Assembly (NCBI GenBank): GCA_028683385.1
Contig: JAQUIJ010000006.1
Span: 1 to 64,000 of the forward strand
DNA length: 64,000 nt
Source: Prolixibacteraceae bacterium
GTDB taxonomy: Bacteria > Bacteroidota > Bacteroidia > Bacteroidales > Prolixibacteraceae
Reading direction: 5' to 3'
Shown one piece after another: positions 7,407 to 14,709 of the stretch. Every line of letters begins with the position of its first letter. The first letter of the stretch is position 1. A program made the position numbers and the translations under genes. The notes beneath the pieces are model-generated. The model had not been told where the DNA came from. It searched no databases and saw only the letters and a list, made by a program, of their open reading frames with translations.

Positions 7407-7982
7407 TTAATTACAATTTTCGTTACTTGTTTTATGATTGTGAGGAGTTCCTTTTCGCACCATTTGGCAATTACAATCCGGGCAAATCTCATTTCTGCAA
7501 GGAGTTGTTGGCAAATGAACCTTTTCGTATCCACACTTTGGACAAATGCAGATGTCTTCTGCTGAAGTTAACCTGACATTCTCATTGTACTGTTCAATAT
7601 CGGAAGAACCGCAAAGCGTGCAATTCTTCACCTCCAGTTCCTTCTCCGGATGATTGAACCAACAGCCACAATTTTTACACGAATACCATTCGGTGTCGAA
7701 ATATACCTTACCTCCTTCAAAAACAATTGCTTTGCCTTGAACAAAAGCCTGGGCGACTTTGCGGCGAGCGCTTTCATAGATACGGGCAAAAGTGGGTCGT
7801 GAAACTTCCATGATTTTAGCAGCTTCCACCTGACCATTAAGTTCAAAATCGCTTAGCCGAATGGCTTCGTACTCCTCAAAATTAATAACGACGGGGTTAT
7901 TTTCTTCGGGTAAACCCATAGGCCTGAATCCCTTAAAATGAGGAGGATTATTCATTTTACGTATTCGCTTTGGTCTTGGCAT
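7407..7982 (-). CDS. DUF134 (UPF0251) regulator with C-terminal zinc ribbons
   Basis: This 191-residue protein has the DUF134 opening MPRPKRIRKMNNPPHFKGF and the EEYEAIRLSDFELNGQ segment. A helix-turn-helix follows (about 50-85: QVEAAKIMEVSRPTFARIYESARRKVA), resembling sigma-70 region 4. The C-terminal half holds Cys pairs for two zinc or iron sites: CKNC/CTLC at about 105-130 and CICPKC/CPDC at about 155-180. Family members are predicted DNA-binding proteins that travel with NifX-like proteins. Its promoter contains the palindrome proposed here as its own operator (8013-8030), so autoregulation is likely. Confidence 0.85.
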   Translation of the reverse strand: MPRPKRIRKMNNPPHFKGFRPMGLPEENNPVVINFEEYEAIRLSDFELNGQVEAAKIMEVSRPTFARIYESARRKVAQAFVQGKAIVFEGGKVYFDTEWYSCKNCGCWFNHPEKELEVKNCTLCGSSDIEQYNENVRLTSAEDICICPKCGYEKVHLPTTPCRNEICPDCNCQMVRKGTPHNHKTSNENCN

Positions 7983-8005
7983 AAATTATTAGCATTTGAT
8001 TGAAA

Positions 8006-8030
8006 CAAATATAACGAGCATTTGCTCATT
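8006..8030 (-). promoter_or_regulatory. DUF134-1 promoter and proposed operator
   Basis: The minus-strand -7 box TATATTTG lies at 8006-8013, about 24 bp before the DUF134 start. Directly upstream is AACGAGCA-TT-TGCTCATT (8013-8030), a dyad with one mismatch in 8-bp arms. The same dyad occurs at 13129-13150 and 16880-16895. A repressor here would block RNA polymerase. Confidence 0.65.
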
Positions 8031-8052
8031 ATGAATATATTTTTTACCTTTG
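8021..8052 (+). promoter_or_regulatory. Divergent promoter for 8102-9012
   Basis: TTTG at 8021-8024 and TACCTTTG at 8045-8052 are spaced by 20 bases and match the Bacteroidota -33/-7 consensus. The -33 element lies inside the DUF134 operator, so the same regulator may control the membrane protein and peroxiredoxin-like genes. Confidence 0.55.
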
Positions 8053-8101
8053 ATTTTATTCAAATGGTTAAGTTGATGAATCTAAGCTAAAATTAATCAA
8101 A

Positions 8102-8326
8102 ATGAAACATTCACTGGTAAAATTGCTGCTCATTATTCCAGCTCTTCTTTTTTTGGATTGGATAATCATGGTTCTGGTTGGATCTGTTTCAAATATTCTT
8201 GGTGCAAATGATAATTTTTTCTGTACCATTTATTGCGATTTCGGTATTGCATTGCTTATTGAAACGATTCTATTTGTTGTGTATATAGCTATTAATCAGA
8301 ATTTTCATCACAAGGTGCAAATCTAA
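8102..8326 (+). CDS. Small two-helix membrane protein
   Basis: This 74-residue protein has two hydrophobic segments (about 5-32 and 46-66) separated by a short polar stretch with two Cys (NFFCTIYC). No family was recognised. A good promoter precedes it and the peroxiredoxin-like gene starts 14 bp after its stop, so the two are probably co-transcribed. The Cys pair beside the membrane could be redox active or bind metal, which is speculation. Confidence 0.55.
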   Translation: MKHSLVKLLLIIPALLFLDWIIMVLVGSVSNILGANDNFFCTIYCDFGIALLIETILFVVYIAINQNFHHKVQI

Positions 8327-8340
8327 TCTTGCAATAAAAG

Positions 8341-9012
8341 ATGGATGACTTCTTATCTCTTAATGAAACAAAAATTTCACGCATTGGCAACCAGGCTCCT
8401 GCATTTAGATCAGTAACAACGCAAGGTACTATTTATTTTCCTGCCGATTATTTTGGCAAATGGATCATTCTATTCAGCTATTCTCCCAATTTCGCTTCTG
8501 AATCTACTTCAGAACTTAAGATGTTAACTGCCGTGCAGAATGATTTTAAAGCGCTTAATTGTGAATTTATAGGCGTATCGATTGATGGATTGTGTCGCCA
8601 AACAACCACATCCCGATCCCTCAAAGAGCGAACGGAGCGCAATGGCAGGAAAGATTCCGGAATCAAAATTCCGGTCATCGAAGATATTACTATGGAAGTG
8701 GCCAGAAGATATGGCATGATTCCCCCAGACGAGAACCATGTAAAAGCGGTTCGCTCGGTATTTATTATTGATCCACTGTGCATGATCAGAAGTGTAATCA
8801 ATTCTCCTTTAGCTGTGGGTCTTAATTTTGATGAATTGAAACGGGTAATTGTAGCTCTTCAAACAGCAGATGCTTTTTGTGATGAAATTCCAGCCGGAGA
8901 ATACAATATTGCTGGTAAACACATTGAAAACCAAATGCTAGGCACGAAATCGCCGAAGTGGTTTTTGTGCACCAAAGAATTATCGGAAGAAAAAGTGATG
9001 AACTCAAATTAG
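8341..9012 (+). CDS. Peroxiredoxin-like protein lacking the catalytic Cys
   Basis: This 223-residue protein aligns end to end with the Prx6/1-Cys peroxiredoxin group. It has GNQAPAFRSVTTQG, FGKWIILFSYSPNF, the VRSVFIIDPLCMIR strand with the conserved Arg, and the C-terminal dimerisation part (LQTADAFCDEIPAG). In active enzymes the loop reads PxxxTxxC; here it reads SPNFASES, with Ser55 where the peroxidatic Cys should be and the Pro and Thr also changed. It cannot act as a normal peroxidase. The frame is intact with no sign of decay, so a sensory or structural role is more likely than a pseudogene. It follows the small membrane protein gene by 14 bp and ends at a strong terminator. Confidence 0.75.
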   Translation: MDDFLSLNETKISRIGNQAPAFRSVTTQGTIYFPADYFGKWIILFSYSPNFASESTSELKMLTAVQNDFKALNCEFIGVSIDGLCRQTTTSRSLKERTERNGRKDSGIKIPVIEDITMEVARRYGMIPPDENHVKAVRSVFIIDPLCMIRSVINSPLAVGLNFDELKRVIVALQTADAFCDEIPAGEYNIAGKHIENQMLGTKSPKWFLCTKELSEEKVMNSN

Positions 9013-9030
9013 AACCAAATAGTGATTAGA

Positions 9031-9085
9031 ACCAAACAAAAATCGGTTATTCCAGAATTTATGAGATAACCGATTTTTGTTTGGT
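9031..9085. terminator. Strong bidirectional terminator
   Basis: A perfect 20-bp stem (9031-9050 with 9066-9085) encloses a 15-base loop, with T/A-rich flanks inside the stem. It lies between the convergent peroxiredoxin-like gene and the YeeE/YedE-rhodanese gene and should stop both transcripts. Confidence 0.85.
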
Positions 9086-9113
9086 CGTTTAATTTCAAAC
9101 CCATCCTGAAACG

Positions 9114-10310
9114 CTAACACCCACCTTTTATTTTTGATGTTTTCACAATCACAGGTTCAGTCGAATTTTTAAGCGCTTCAACCAGCATTTTCATGTCGGT
9201 GGCTGCTTTTTGCCTGAAATTATAAGTGTTCAACTCATTTTTGCTTGCATTTGAATCTGGAGGAGTCAGGTTAGAAAATAAGTTTTTAAAATCTGACGAC
9301 GATTCGATGAGAATATAATTTTCAGCTTTGCCCAGAAATTCAGCTTTCAAATATCCTTTCTTAGCAAGTTGTTGATCATCAGCATAAAAATAATTTGTCT
9401 TGTGTTTTTGATCCAGAATTGTTTTCCATTGCCTGTCGCTCATCTTGTCAAACGGAATATTAATTGCAAAAGGCAAATGATAAGCTTTGAAAGCTTCAGG
9501 AGAGCGAACATCGATGATATTGATTCGGTAATAATTATTTACAATTTCTGTTGCCAGCTTATCTGCCGGGACTTCCACCGTAGTTAAATCTGAATGAGCA
9601 AGTGCGTGATTAATTCTTGATTCCAAACGACTGTATCTATCCGGCATAATGGCGATAATGATTAACACTGCAAATGCAAAACCGACAGCCGACAAATATC
9701 CGTATACCCGTCTTTTAGGTAATTTCGACTGATCATTGTTTACCTTTTTTTCGATTAAGCGGGTGAGAAAGAAAGCGATAAATGCAATCGCAGTCAGGAG
9801 GAATCCGAACACAATTTTCGACATTCCCAGTTTTTCGTTAATCAGAACCGGTCCCCAGGCTTCAGCGAGGTAGATTTTTTCAAACATCGGATATCCTTGA
9901 GCAAAGGCAAGAACGCCAAGTCCTGATCCGAAGACAAAAGCCAAGCCGTCAAGTTTTCCAATGGAAGCAGCACAAACACTGGTTCCCGGACAAAAGCCAC
10001 CAATAATAAAACCCAAACCCATGATTGCTCCTCCAACGAGTGCGGACCAAAGAAATGTTGGATTAATATAGATCAGGCTCAAATCGAGAATTCCCATCTG
10101 GCCGAACAATAAGACTCCAATCATGGCGGTTATTCCGGCGGTAAAAAATACTTTAAGCACGGTAAAATCGTATCCGTAGAATAAACCAACCAATTTTTTG
10201 GTTGAAGAAAAACCTGCCTGCTCAAGAGTAAATCCAAAGCCAATTCCGGCAATTAGTGCAACGATCAGATTAAATTCATTGCTGATAATATTTGGTACTA
10301 ATGGTCCCAT
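9114..10310 (-). CDS. YeeE/YedE transporter fused to rhodanese-like domain
   Basis: This encodes about 398 residues from the ATG at 10310 (an upstream TTG is possible). The first 230 or so residues are a YeeE/YedE (TsuA-type) membrane domain with the signature GGFCPGTSVCAA near residue 104; relatives import thiosulfate through conserved Cys residues. Residues about 245-345 form a rhodanese-like domain (INIIDVRSPEAFKAYHLPFAINIP), but the active-site loop reads YFYADDQQLAKKGY and has no Cys, so it should not transfer sulfur by the usual mechanism. The gene is last in the octahaem cytochrome operon, 5 bp after another YeeE/YedE gene. Import or export of thiosulfate or a similar sulfur compound is inferred. 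Confidence 0.85.
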   Translation of the reverse strand: MGPLVPNIISNEFNLIVALIAGIGFGFTLEQAGFSSTKKLVGLFYGYDFTVLKVFFTAGITAMIGVLLFGQMGILDLSLIYINPTFLWSALVGGAIMGLGFIIGGFCPGTSVCAASIGKLDGLAFVFGSGLGVLAFAQGYPMFEKIYLAEAWGPVLINEKLGMSKIVFGFLLTAIAFIAFFLTRLIEKKVNNDQSKLPKRRVYGYLSAVGFAFAVLIIIAIMPDRYSRLESRINHALAHSDLTTVEVPADKLATEIVNNYYRINIIDVRSPEAFKAYHLPFAINIPFDKMSDRQWKTILDQKHKTNYFYADDQQLAKKGYLKAEFLGKAENYILIESSSDFKNLFSNLTPPDSNASKNELNTYNFRQKAATDMKMLVEALKNSTEPVIVKTSKIKGGC

Positions 10311-10315
10311 GTCAA

Positions 10316-10834
10316 TTATTTTAACCAAAGTTTTCTAAAGAAATAAGCAAAAGCATAACCCGATCCAAAAATAGCGATCATGGTGATGATACCTCCGAAT
10401 GACATTACGGCCATTCCACTTAACGCTGCTCCGCTGGTGCATCCACGCCCAAGTTGCGAGCCTAAGCCAAAAAGTGCCCCTCCAATAATAGCGGCAATTA
10501 TGCGTGTGCTGTTGGTAATGTTTGGACCCCGCTCCAACTTAATTCCAACCCTGTTTGAAATCACTCCGGAAAAAAAAGCGCCGATGACAACGCCAACCAC
10601 TTCCCAAACAAGCCAATCTTTCAATGGACCTCCGGGATGCTCTTCGTGATACGATTTGATGAAAGGAGTATTGGCCGAATGTTGGGGAGCCACCTCAACA
10701 ACTGAAGTAACAACCACACTTTTAATTGCACCACTGGCTCCCAGACCTCGCCCGGTCACATATATTGTTCCAAGCAAAACCAAGCCAAGTAAAAACCCGG
10801 CCAGATACGGGTTCATGTATTTATTTGGTTTCAT
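10316..10834 (-). CDS. YeeE/YedE family transporter half
   Basis: This is a membrane protein of about 172 residues. The ATG at 10834 overlaps the cytochrome b gene by 14 bp; another in-frame ATG at 10816 (MNPYLAGF) lies just after that gene's stop and is also plausible. It holds the second YeeE/YedE signature, GLGSQLGRGCTSGAALSG, at about residues 125-142. Together with the next gene it gives the two-gene YeeE/YedE arrangement seen for thiosulfate-type transport, each with a conserved Cys in a re-entrant loop. Substrate is inferred from family and operon. Confidence 0.85.
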   Translation of the reverse strand: MKPNKYMNPYLAGFLLGLVLLGTIYVTGRGLGASGAIKSVVVTSVVEVAPQHSANTPFIKSYHEEHPGGPLKDWLVWEVVGVVIGAFFSGVISNRVGIKLERGPNITNSTRIIAAIIGGALFGLGSQLGRGCTSGAALSGMAVMSFGGIITMIAIFGSGYAFAYFFRKLWLK

Positions 10835-11462
10835 GATTCTGTATATTTTCGTTTTCATTTTCTTCAAGTTCCTCGTAACCGGTAATCATCGCGTTGATAT
10901 TTGATGTTGGTGTTTTCCCGGTGGTGGTCATATAAACGTGAACAACAAGAAATATCATCAGCAAAATTGCTCCCATGGTATGCCAAAATGCAATGCTGGC
11001 AAGTGGGTAATCTTCAATAACAATCAGATTATTTTCATCGATTGTTTTGTACAGCATGTATAAAATTCCGGAGGTAGTTGTTAAGGGGATAAGAATGATT
11101 TTAAACCCAAGATAAACAAGCCGTTGCAAAGGATTAAGTTTGCTAAGTTCTGACTTTTGGGTTGGATGGTGTTCCCCTTTAAATATTCCTGAAATATAGA
11201 ATTGAATCTGCTCTTTTAGTTGTTTGGTGGTTGGGATGTATTGTCGCCATTCGCCCGTTGTCAGGTGCCAGAAGATGGCAAAAATCAACAACCCGATTAG
11301 CATCCACGAAGCAACGCGGTGATATTCCGTTGCTTTTTCGAACCCGAATATGGAATATGAACCGTGAACTTCGAATCCGGTTACAGCCAGAAACATAATG
11401 AGCGAAGCCTGTGTCCAATGCCAAAAGCGTTCAAAACCTTTATAAATATATACTTTACGCAT
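10821..11462 (-). CDS. Cytochrome b561-type membrane subunit
   Basis: This 213-residue membrane protein has four hydrophobic helices and spaced His residues fit for two b haems (FERFWHWTQ, EYHRVASW, FAIFWHLTTG, AFWHTMGAILLMIFLVVHVY). It resembles the di-haem membrane subunits of formate dehydrogenase, hydrogenase and thiosulfate reductase (PhsC type). It starts 43 bp after the octahaem cytochrome gene. It would connect the quinone pool with the periplasmic octahaem enzyme. A Glu/Asn-rich tail (EELEENENENIQ) ends the protein. Confidence 0.8.
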   Translation of the reverse strand: MRKVYIYKGFERFWHWTQASLIMFLAVTGFEVHGSYSIFGFEKATEYHRVASWMLIGLLIFAIFWHLTTGEWRQYIPTTKQLKEQIQFYISGIFKGEHHPTQKSELSKLNPLQRLVYLGFKIILIPLTTTSGILYMLYKTIDENNLIVIEDYPLASIAFWHTMGAILLMIFLVVHVYMTTTGKTPTSNINAMITGYEELEENENENIQNHETK

Positions 11463-11505
11463 AGCTTATTTATTATACTAGTAATCTGATAGTTCATTTA
11501 TTGAG

Positions 11506-13110
11506 TTATTCTGTAGGCTTATCATCATCATAGTTAATGATTTGCTTCTCGTATTTATTCCTTCTAATCAATACAAAAATCCGAATTAAAGCGTGACCCA
11601 TTACTGCGGCAAGCGTTAGGAAAAATGCCCAAATTCCTATGCTATCCTGAACAACATTTCGGTCACGGCCAGGAAGATAGAATCCGGTTAATTTGGCCAA
11701 ACGACCGTTATCCCTGGTATGGCATTCAGCACAACTTACCGATTGTTCTTTTGGAGAAACCATGTGGTTTACAGGCCAGTACATCACAGTTTCTACAAAT
11801 CCGTACTGTCCGCTGTATTTTAGTCCTGATGTTTTCATTCCGGCGGCAACTGCTTTTTCCCAGTTAAAATCTTTCCAGAATGCGCTATCGCCTTCGGCAT
11901 CGCCATAAAGTTTGGGCTGTACCAATCGGTTATAAACCTTGTCGTAAATCTGATCGCCAACATGAATTTTTACAGGGATAATTTTTGAATGGCGATCGTT
12001 GTACGAACCGTTTAACGTATTCATTTTTACCGGAATCGATTGAATGCTGTCTCCCAACAAATAATGGTCAGCCGTGCCGTTAAACCAAATATAATCAGGC
12101 TTAACATTTCGCTCCCAAACAAACGAACCTTTAATCGACATGTAATTGTGATTGCCCAACGAATCTTCTTCTTCATAAGGCTTTCCATCTTTCAATTTCC
12201 CGGCGTCCGACCATTTCCACGACATTTTTGTTGAATTTACCTTGGCGTACTGCGGAATGTGACAGGTCTGACAGGCGATCCTCGAACCATGACGATTGAG
12301 CACTTCACGAAGGTGAGGAGTTGAAGTGTGGCATTGTTCGCAGGTTGCCCGGTTCGTATTATCTGAAGAAACCGAATATAATTTACCTATGATGTTGTGA
12401 TTTTTTGCTGTATGGCAGGCAACACACTCCATGTTCATACCGTTTGCTCCCATGTGAACATCAACATCGCGACTACACGAGTTTAATGCAACATCCAGGT
12501 CGCCATGTTTCACATTATTTCCACCCCCGCCAAACGAGTGGCATGATCCACAATTGCTTTTGCGGGGAGAACCTACACTCTGAGCCACGTTTTCAAGGTT
12601 TACCGTACGATCGGGATACCCCGCCATTGAAGCTCCTTTCAGATATTCTTCACTGTTGTCGTGACACACCATACAATCAACATTCCGTGCATTGTTAAAA
12701 TCAAATTGGCTACTGGTCATTCCGTAACCAATGTGGCATTTTGCGCACGACTGTTGGTTGGAATTCGTCCCGATACAAAAATTATTCATTACGTTTTTCT
12801 TTCCAGCGGACGAAATACCGCGCCCCTCAACGTATGATGCCCTTTCCCAATTCCAATGCGAAGAAGCCATTACCTCTTTGTGTGTTTCGGTGTGGCACGA
12901 AAGACAGGCTTCCGTTACTTCCTGCGGAGTTTTAAATTCCTTTTGCAAGGCCGGAAGTTTGCTGTGATCGACGGAAGGAACTGCTTTTAATGCATAGTTG
13001 TGCTTCAGTTCTTCTAATTTGAGGTTATAATTATCGTCTCTGTGGAGTATGTTTACCATTACCAGCGCGATAATGACAACAAGAATTACAAATATCAGAT
13101 TCCTTTGCAT
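11506..13110 (-). CDS. Octahaem tetrathionate reductase family cytochrome c
   Basis: This encodes about 534 residues. The ATG at 13110 is preferred to the GTG at 13128 because it gives a clean N-terminal anchor (MQRNLIFVILVVIIALVMV). Eight CxxCH haem sites are present: CLSCH, CAKCH, CMVCH, CGSCH, CVACH, CEQCH, CQTCH and CAECH. A C-terminal helix (about 495-520) adds a second membrane anchor. The spacing of the early sites and the NFCIGTNSNQQSCAKCH region fit the octahaem tetrathionate reductase family, whose Shewanella member reduces tetrathionate and, in vitro, nitrite and hydroxylamine. The downstream cytochrome b and YeeE/YedE genes support a sulfur-compound reductase. The physiological substrate is not proved. 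Confidence 0.85.
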   Translation of the reverse strand: MQRNLIFVILVVIIALVMVNILHRDDNYNLKLEELKHNYALKAVPSVDHSKLPALQKEFKTPQEVTEACLSCHTETHKEVMASSHWNWERASYVEGRGISSAGKKNVMNNFCIGTNSNQQSCAKCHIGYGMTSSQFDFNNARNVDCMVCHDNSEEYLKGASMAGYPDRTVNLENVAQSVGSPRKSNCGSCHSFGGGGNNVKHGDLDVALNSCSRDVDVHMGANGMNMECVACHTAKNHNIIGKLYSVSSDNTNRATCEQCHTSTPHLREVLNRHGSRIACQTCHIPQYAKVNSTKMSWKWSDAGKLKDGKPYEEEDSLGNHNYMSIKGSFVWERNVKPDYIWFNGTADHYLLGDSIQSIPVKMNTLNGSYNDRHSKIIPVKIHVGDQIYDKVYNRLVQPKLYGDAEGDSAFWKDFNWEKAVAAGMKTSGLKYSGQYGFVETVMYWPVNHMVSPKEQSVSCAECHTRDNGRLAKLTGFYLPGRDRNVVQDSIGIWAFFLTLAAVMGHALIRIFVLIRRNKYEKQIINYDDDKPTE

Positions 13111-13128
13111 AGCATACTTAAATAACAC

Positions 13129-13169
13129 ATAATGAGCATTTGCTCATTATAATTAAAAATGCAAATATA
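13129..13169 (-). promoter_or_regulatory. Octahaem operon promoter and perfect DUF134-type operator
   Basis: The minus-strand -7 box TATATTTG lies at 13162-13169. The dyad ATAATGAGCA-TT-TGCTCATTAT (13129-13150) has perfect 10-bp arms and lies just downstream of the expected transcription start, inside the leader. It is the best copy of the palindrome shared with both DUF134 promoters, so repression by a DUF134 protein is the simplest reading. Confidence 0.65.
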
Positions 13170-13299
13170 ATAATATATCAATACATGGAAAGTTAATATT
13201 GAAAAATTACCTGTTTGGGTGAAAAAAGTTGAGTTTTATTTGTCGATTTACAGATGGGAATGATTCAGGAAGAATATTGGACTTGAAAATTTAGGTATA

Positions 13300-13352
13300 A
13301 AAAAACTGATCAAATAAATAAACGACTGGTTTACTCATTTGATCAGTTTTTT
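13300..13352 (-). terminator. Terminator after thioredoxin operon
   Basis: A 16-bp perfect stem (13300-13315 with 13337-13352) ends in A/T runs on both sides. It lies 46 bp beyond the stop of the thioredoxin gene and insulates it from the octahaem operon. Confidence 0.8.
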
Positions 13353-13397
13353 AGTTCAGGTTTCTCTCCTGATTATGCTTTTGATTTGTGTTTGGTA

Positions 13398-13871
13398 TTA
13401 TTCAACCAATAAAACTTCATGAATTGCTTTCACGAGGGTTTCTTTTGGTAAAGCTCCCATGGTAGCCTGAGGTTGGCCTTTGACGGGAATAAACAATAGG
13501 GTTGGCAAACTTTGAATTCCCATGTTTTGCGCGAGCAATTGTTCGGCATCGGTGTCAACTTTATAGACGATGATCTTTCCGGCGTATTCTTTCGCAATTT
13601 CTTCTACGCGAGGCGATAGTTGTCTGCAAGGGCCACACCAACTGGCATAAAAGTCAATAATTACGGGCAGGTTTCCTTCGAATTTCCACTCTTTATTAAC
13701 CTCGTAATTAAAAATCTTCTGCTTGAAAATCTCGTTTGTCAAAATATTCACTGATCCAACTCCTGTTGTGGATGCGACAGTCTTATTCGTTGTTTTTTCA
13801 GGATTACCTGCATTACAGTTGCTTAGTAATAGCACTAACCCAAGCGATATAAATATTACAACTTTTTTCAT
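13398..13871 (-). CDS. Thioredoxin-fold lipoprotein
   Basis: This encodes about 157 residues from the ATG at 13871, which gives a lipoprotein signal (MKKVVIFISLGLVLLLSNC). The mature part is a full thioredoxin domain with the active site ASWCGPCRQL, the cis-Pro region IQSLPTLLFIP and the VDTDAEQLLAQ segment. It should be a periplasm-facing, lipid-anchored disulfide reductase or oxidase. It follows the DUF6132 gene, whose stop overlaps the longer possible start. The neighbouring multihaem cytochrome operon needs reduced Cys for haem attachment, which could explain the proximity (inference). Confidence 0.85.
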   Translation of the reverse strand: MKKVVIFISLGLVLLLSNCNAGNPEKTTNKTVASTTGVGSVNILTNEIFKQKIFNYEVNKEWKFEGNLPVIIDFYASWCGPCRQLSPRVEEIAKEYAGKIIVYKVDTDAEQLLAQNMGIQSLPTLLFIPVKGQPQATMGALPKETLVKAIHEVLLVE

Positions 13872-13897
13872 GATCTTATTTTTATTGATTTTATTAT

Positions 13898-14143
13898 CTA
13901 GCATCTACCTCTGGCACAAGGACTATTCACCAAAAAGTAACCCATCGCACCACCCCAGATGGTACTCATATACGGACTGCTTGTAATGGCGCAGGTTCCT
14001 GAAGAACATCCAACAAAATGATAGTACGAAAATCCGGCGATGGCTCCAACAGCAACACTTAAAAATGGTCTCCAGAATTTCCATGTTTTAAGATTCTCTT
14101 TGAATGTTCCCGGGTTTGGTTTAATTTCACAATTGTTTTCCAT
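13898..14143 (-). CDS. DUF6132-type small membrane protein
   Basis: This 81-residue protein has two hydrophobic helices around a conserved loop with GCSSGTCAITSSPYMSTIWG, the pattern of DUF6132 proteins in Bacteroidota. It ends in PCARGRC. The Cys residues in the loop (C..GTC) and tail could bind metal or take part in thiol exchange. It is directly upstream of the thioredoxin lipoprotein and probably co-transcribed. The family has no assigned role; a YeeE/YedE-like sulfur link has not been shown. Confidence 0.7.
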   Translation of the reverse strand: MENNCEIKPNPGTFKENLKTWKFWRPFLSVAVGAIAGFSYYHFVGCSSGTCAITSSPYMSTIWGGAMGYFLVNSPCARGRC

Positions 14144-14169
14144 AGCACATTTTCTAAATTGTTTGACAG

Positions 14170-14246
14170 CAAAAATAGTAATAAAACAGATTAAATCGCA
14201 TTAGTGACACTTAAATCTTTTTAGTGACACTATTTTTTTACATTTG
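14170..14246. promoter_or_regulatory. Divergent promoters with two direct operator repeats
   Basis: Minus-strand -7 box TATTTTTG (14170-14177) serves the DUF6132-thioredoxin pair and plus-strand TACATTTG (14239-14246) serves the zinc-ribbon gene. Between them TTAGTGACACT occurs at 14201-14211 and 14221-14231, exactly 20 bp apart, two helical turns. Each copy is itself a TAGTG-A-CACT(A) dyad. A dimeric regulator bound in tandem could control both directions. Confidence 0.6.
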
Positions 14247-14265
14247 CACCGCGGAGAATTAAAAT

Positions 14266-14700
14266 ATGAGCGTAATATTCAGTAATAGCCTTAGTCCTGA
14301 ACAACTTGAAGAGATGTTTAGAAATGATGAAAAGTGTCTCGAATTTTTAGCCGGGATCAAATGGGCGAATGGTTTTGTATGCAAAAAATGTGGGAATACG
14401 AATTCTTGTGCCGGAAAGGAACCGTTTTCGCGACGTTGTACCAAATGTAAGGCCAAAGAAACGGCTACAAATGGCACCGTTTTTCATGGCGTTAAATTTC
14501 CGATCAGTAAAGCTTTTTACATCGCTTATCAGGTTTGCAAAGGCAAGGAGGATGTTTCGTCGTACGAGTTTGGACGCCGACTTTCGTTACGCCAAATGAC
14601 TTGCTGGAACTTCAAAACCAAAATACAGCATGCACTCGATGAAATGGATTCGCTCACCGAAAATGAACGAAATTCGATGGAGAAAATTCTGACAAGCTAA
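14266..14700 (+). CDS. Stand-alone IS1595-type zinc-ribbon protein
   Basis: This 144-residue protein resembles only the N-terminal part of ISXO2/IS1595 transposases. A zinc ribbon CKKCGNTNSCAGKEPF...RRCTKCKAKE (about 39-66) is followed by the TNGTVFHGVKFPISKAFYIAY helix segment. The DDE catalytic domain is missing, and no terminal repeats or target duplication surround the gene. It has its own well-formed promoter with tandem operators. It may be a transposase-derived DNA-binding regulator, possibly of this divergent region, or a decayed insertion; the clean frame and stop favour the first. Function is unknown. Confidence 0.65.
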   Translation: MSVIFSNSLSPEQLEEMFRNDEKCLEFLAGIKWANGFVCKKCGNTNSCAGKEPFSRRCTKCKAKETATNGTVFHGVKFPISKAFYIAYQVCKGKEDVSSYEFGRRLSLRQMTCWNFKTKIQHALDEMDSLTENERNSMEKILTS

Positions 14701-14709
14701 AGTTTTTGT

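Noticed and set aside
14266-14700. A complete insertion sequence
   Set aside because: Only a transposase zinc ribbon is present; no DDE domain, terminal repeats or target duplication was found.
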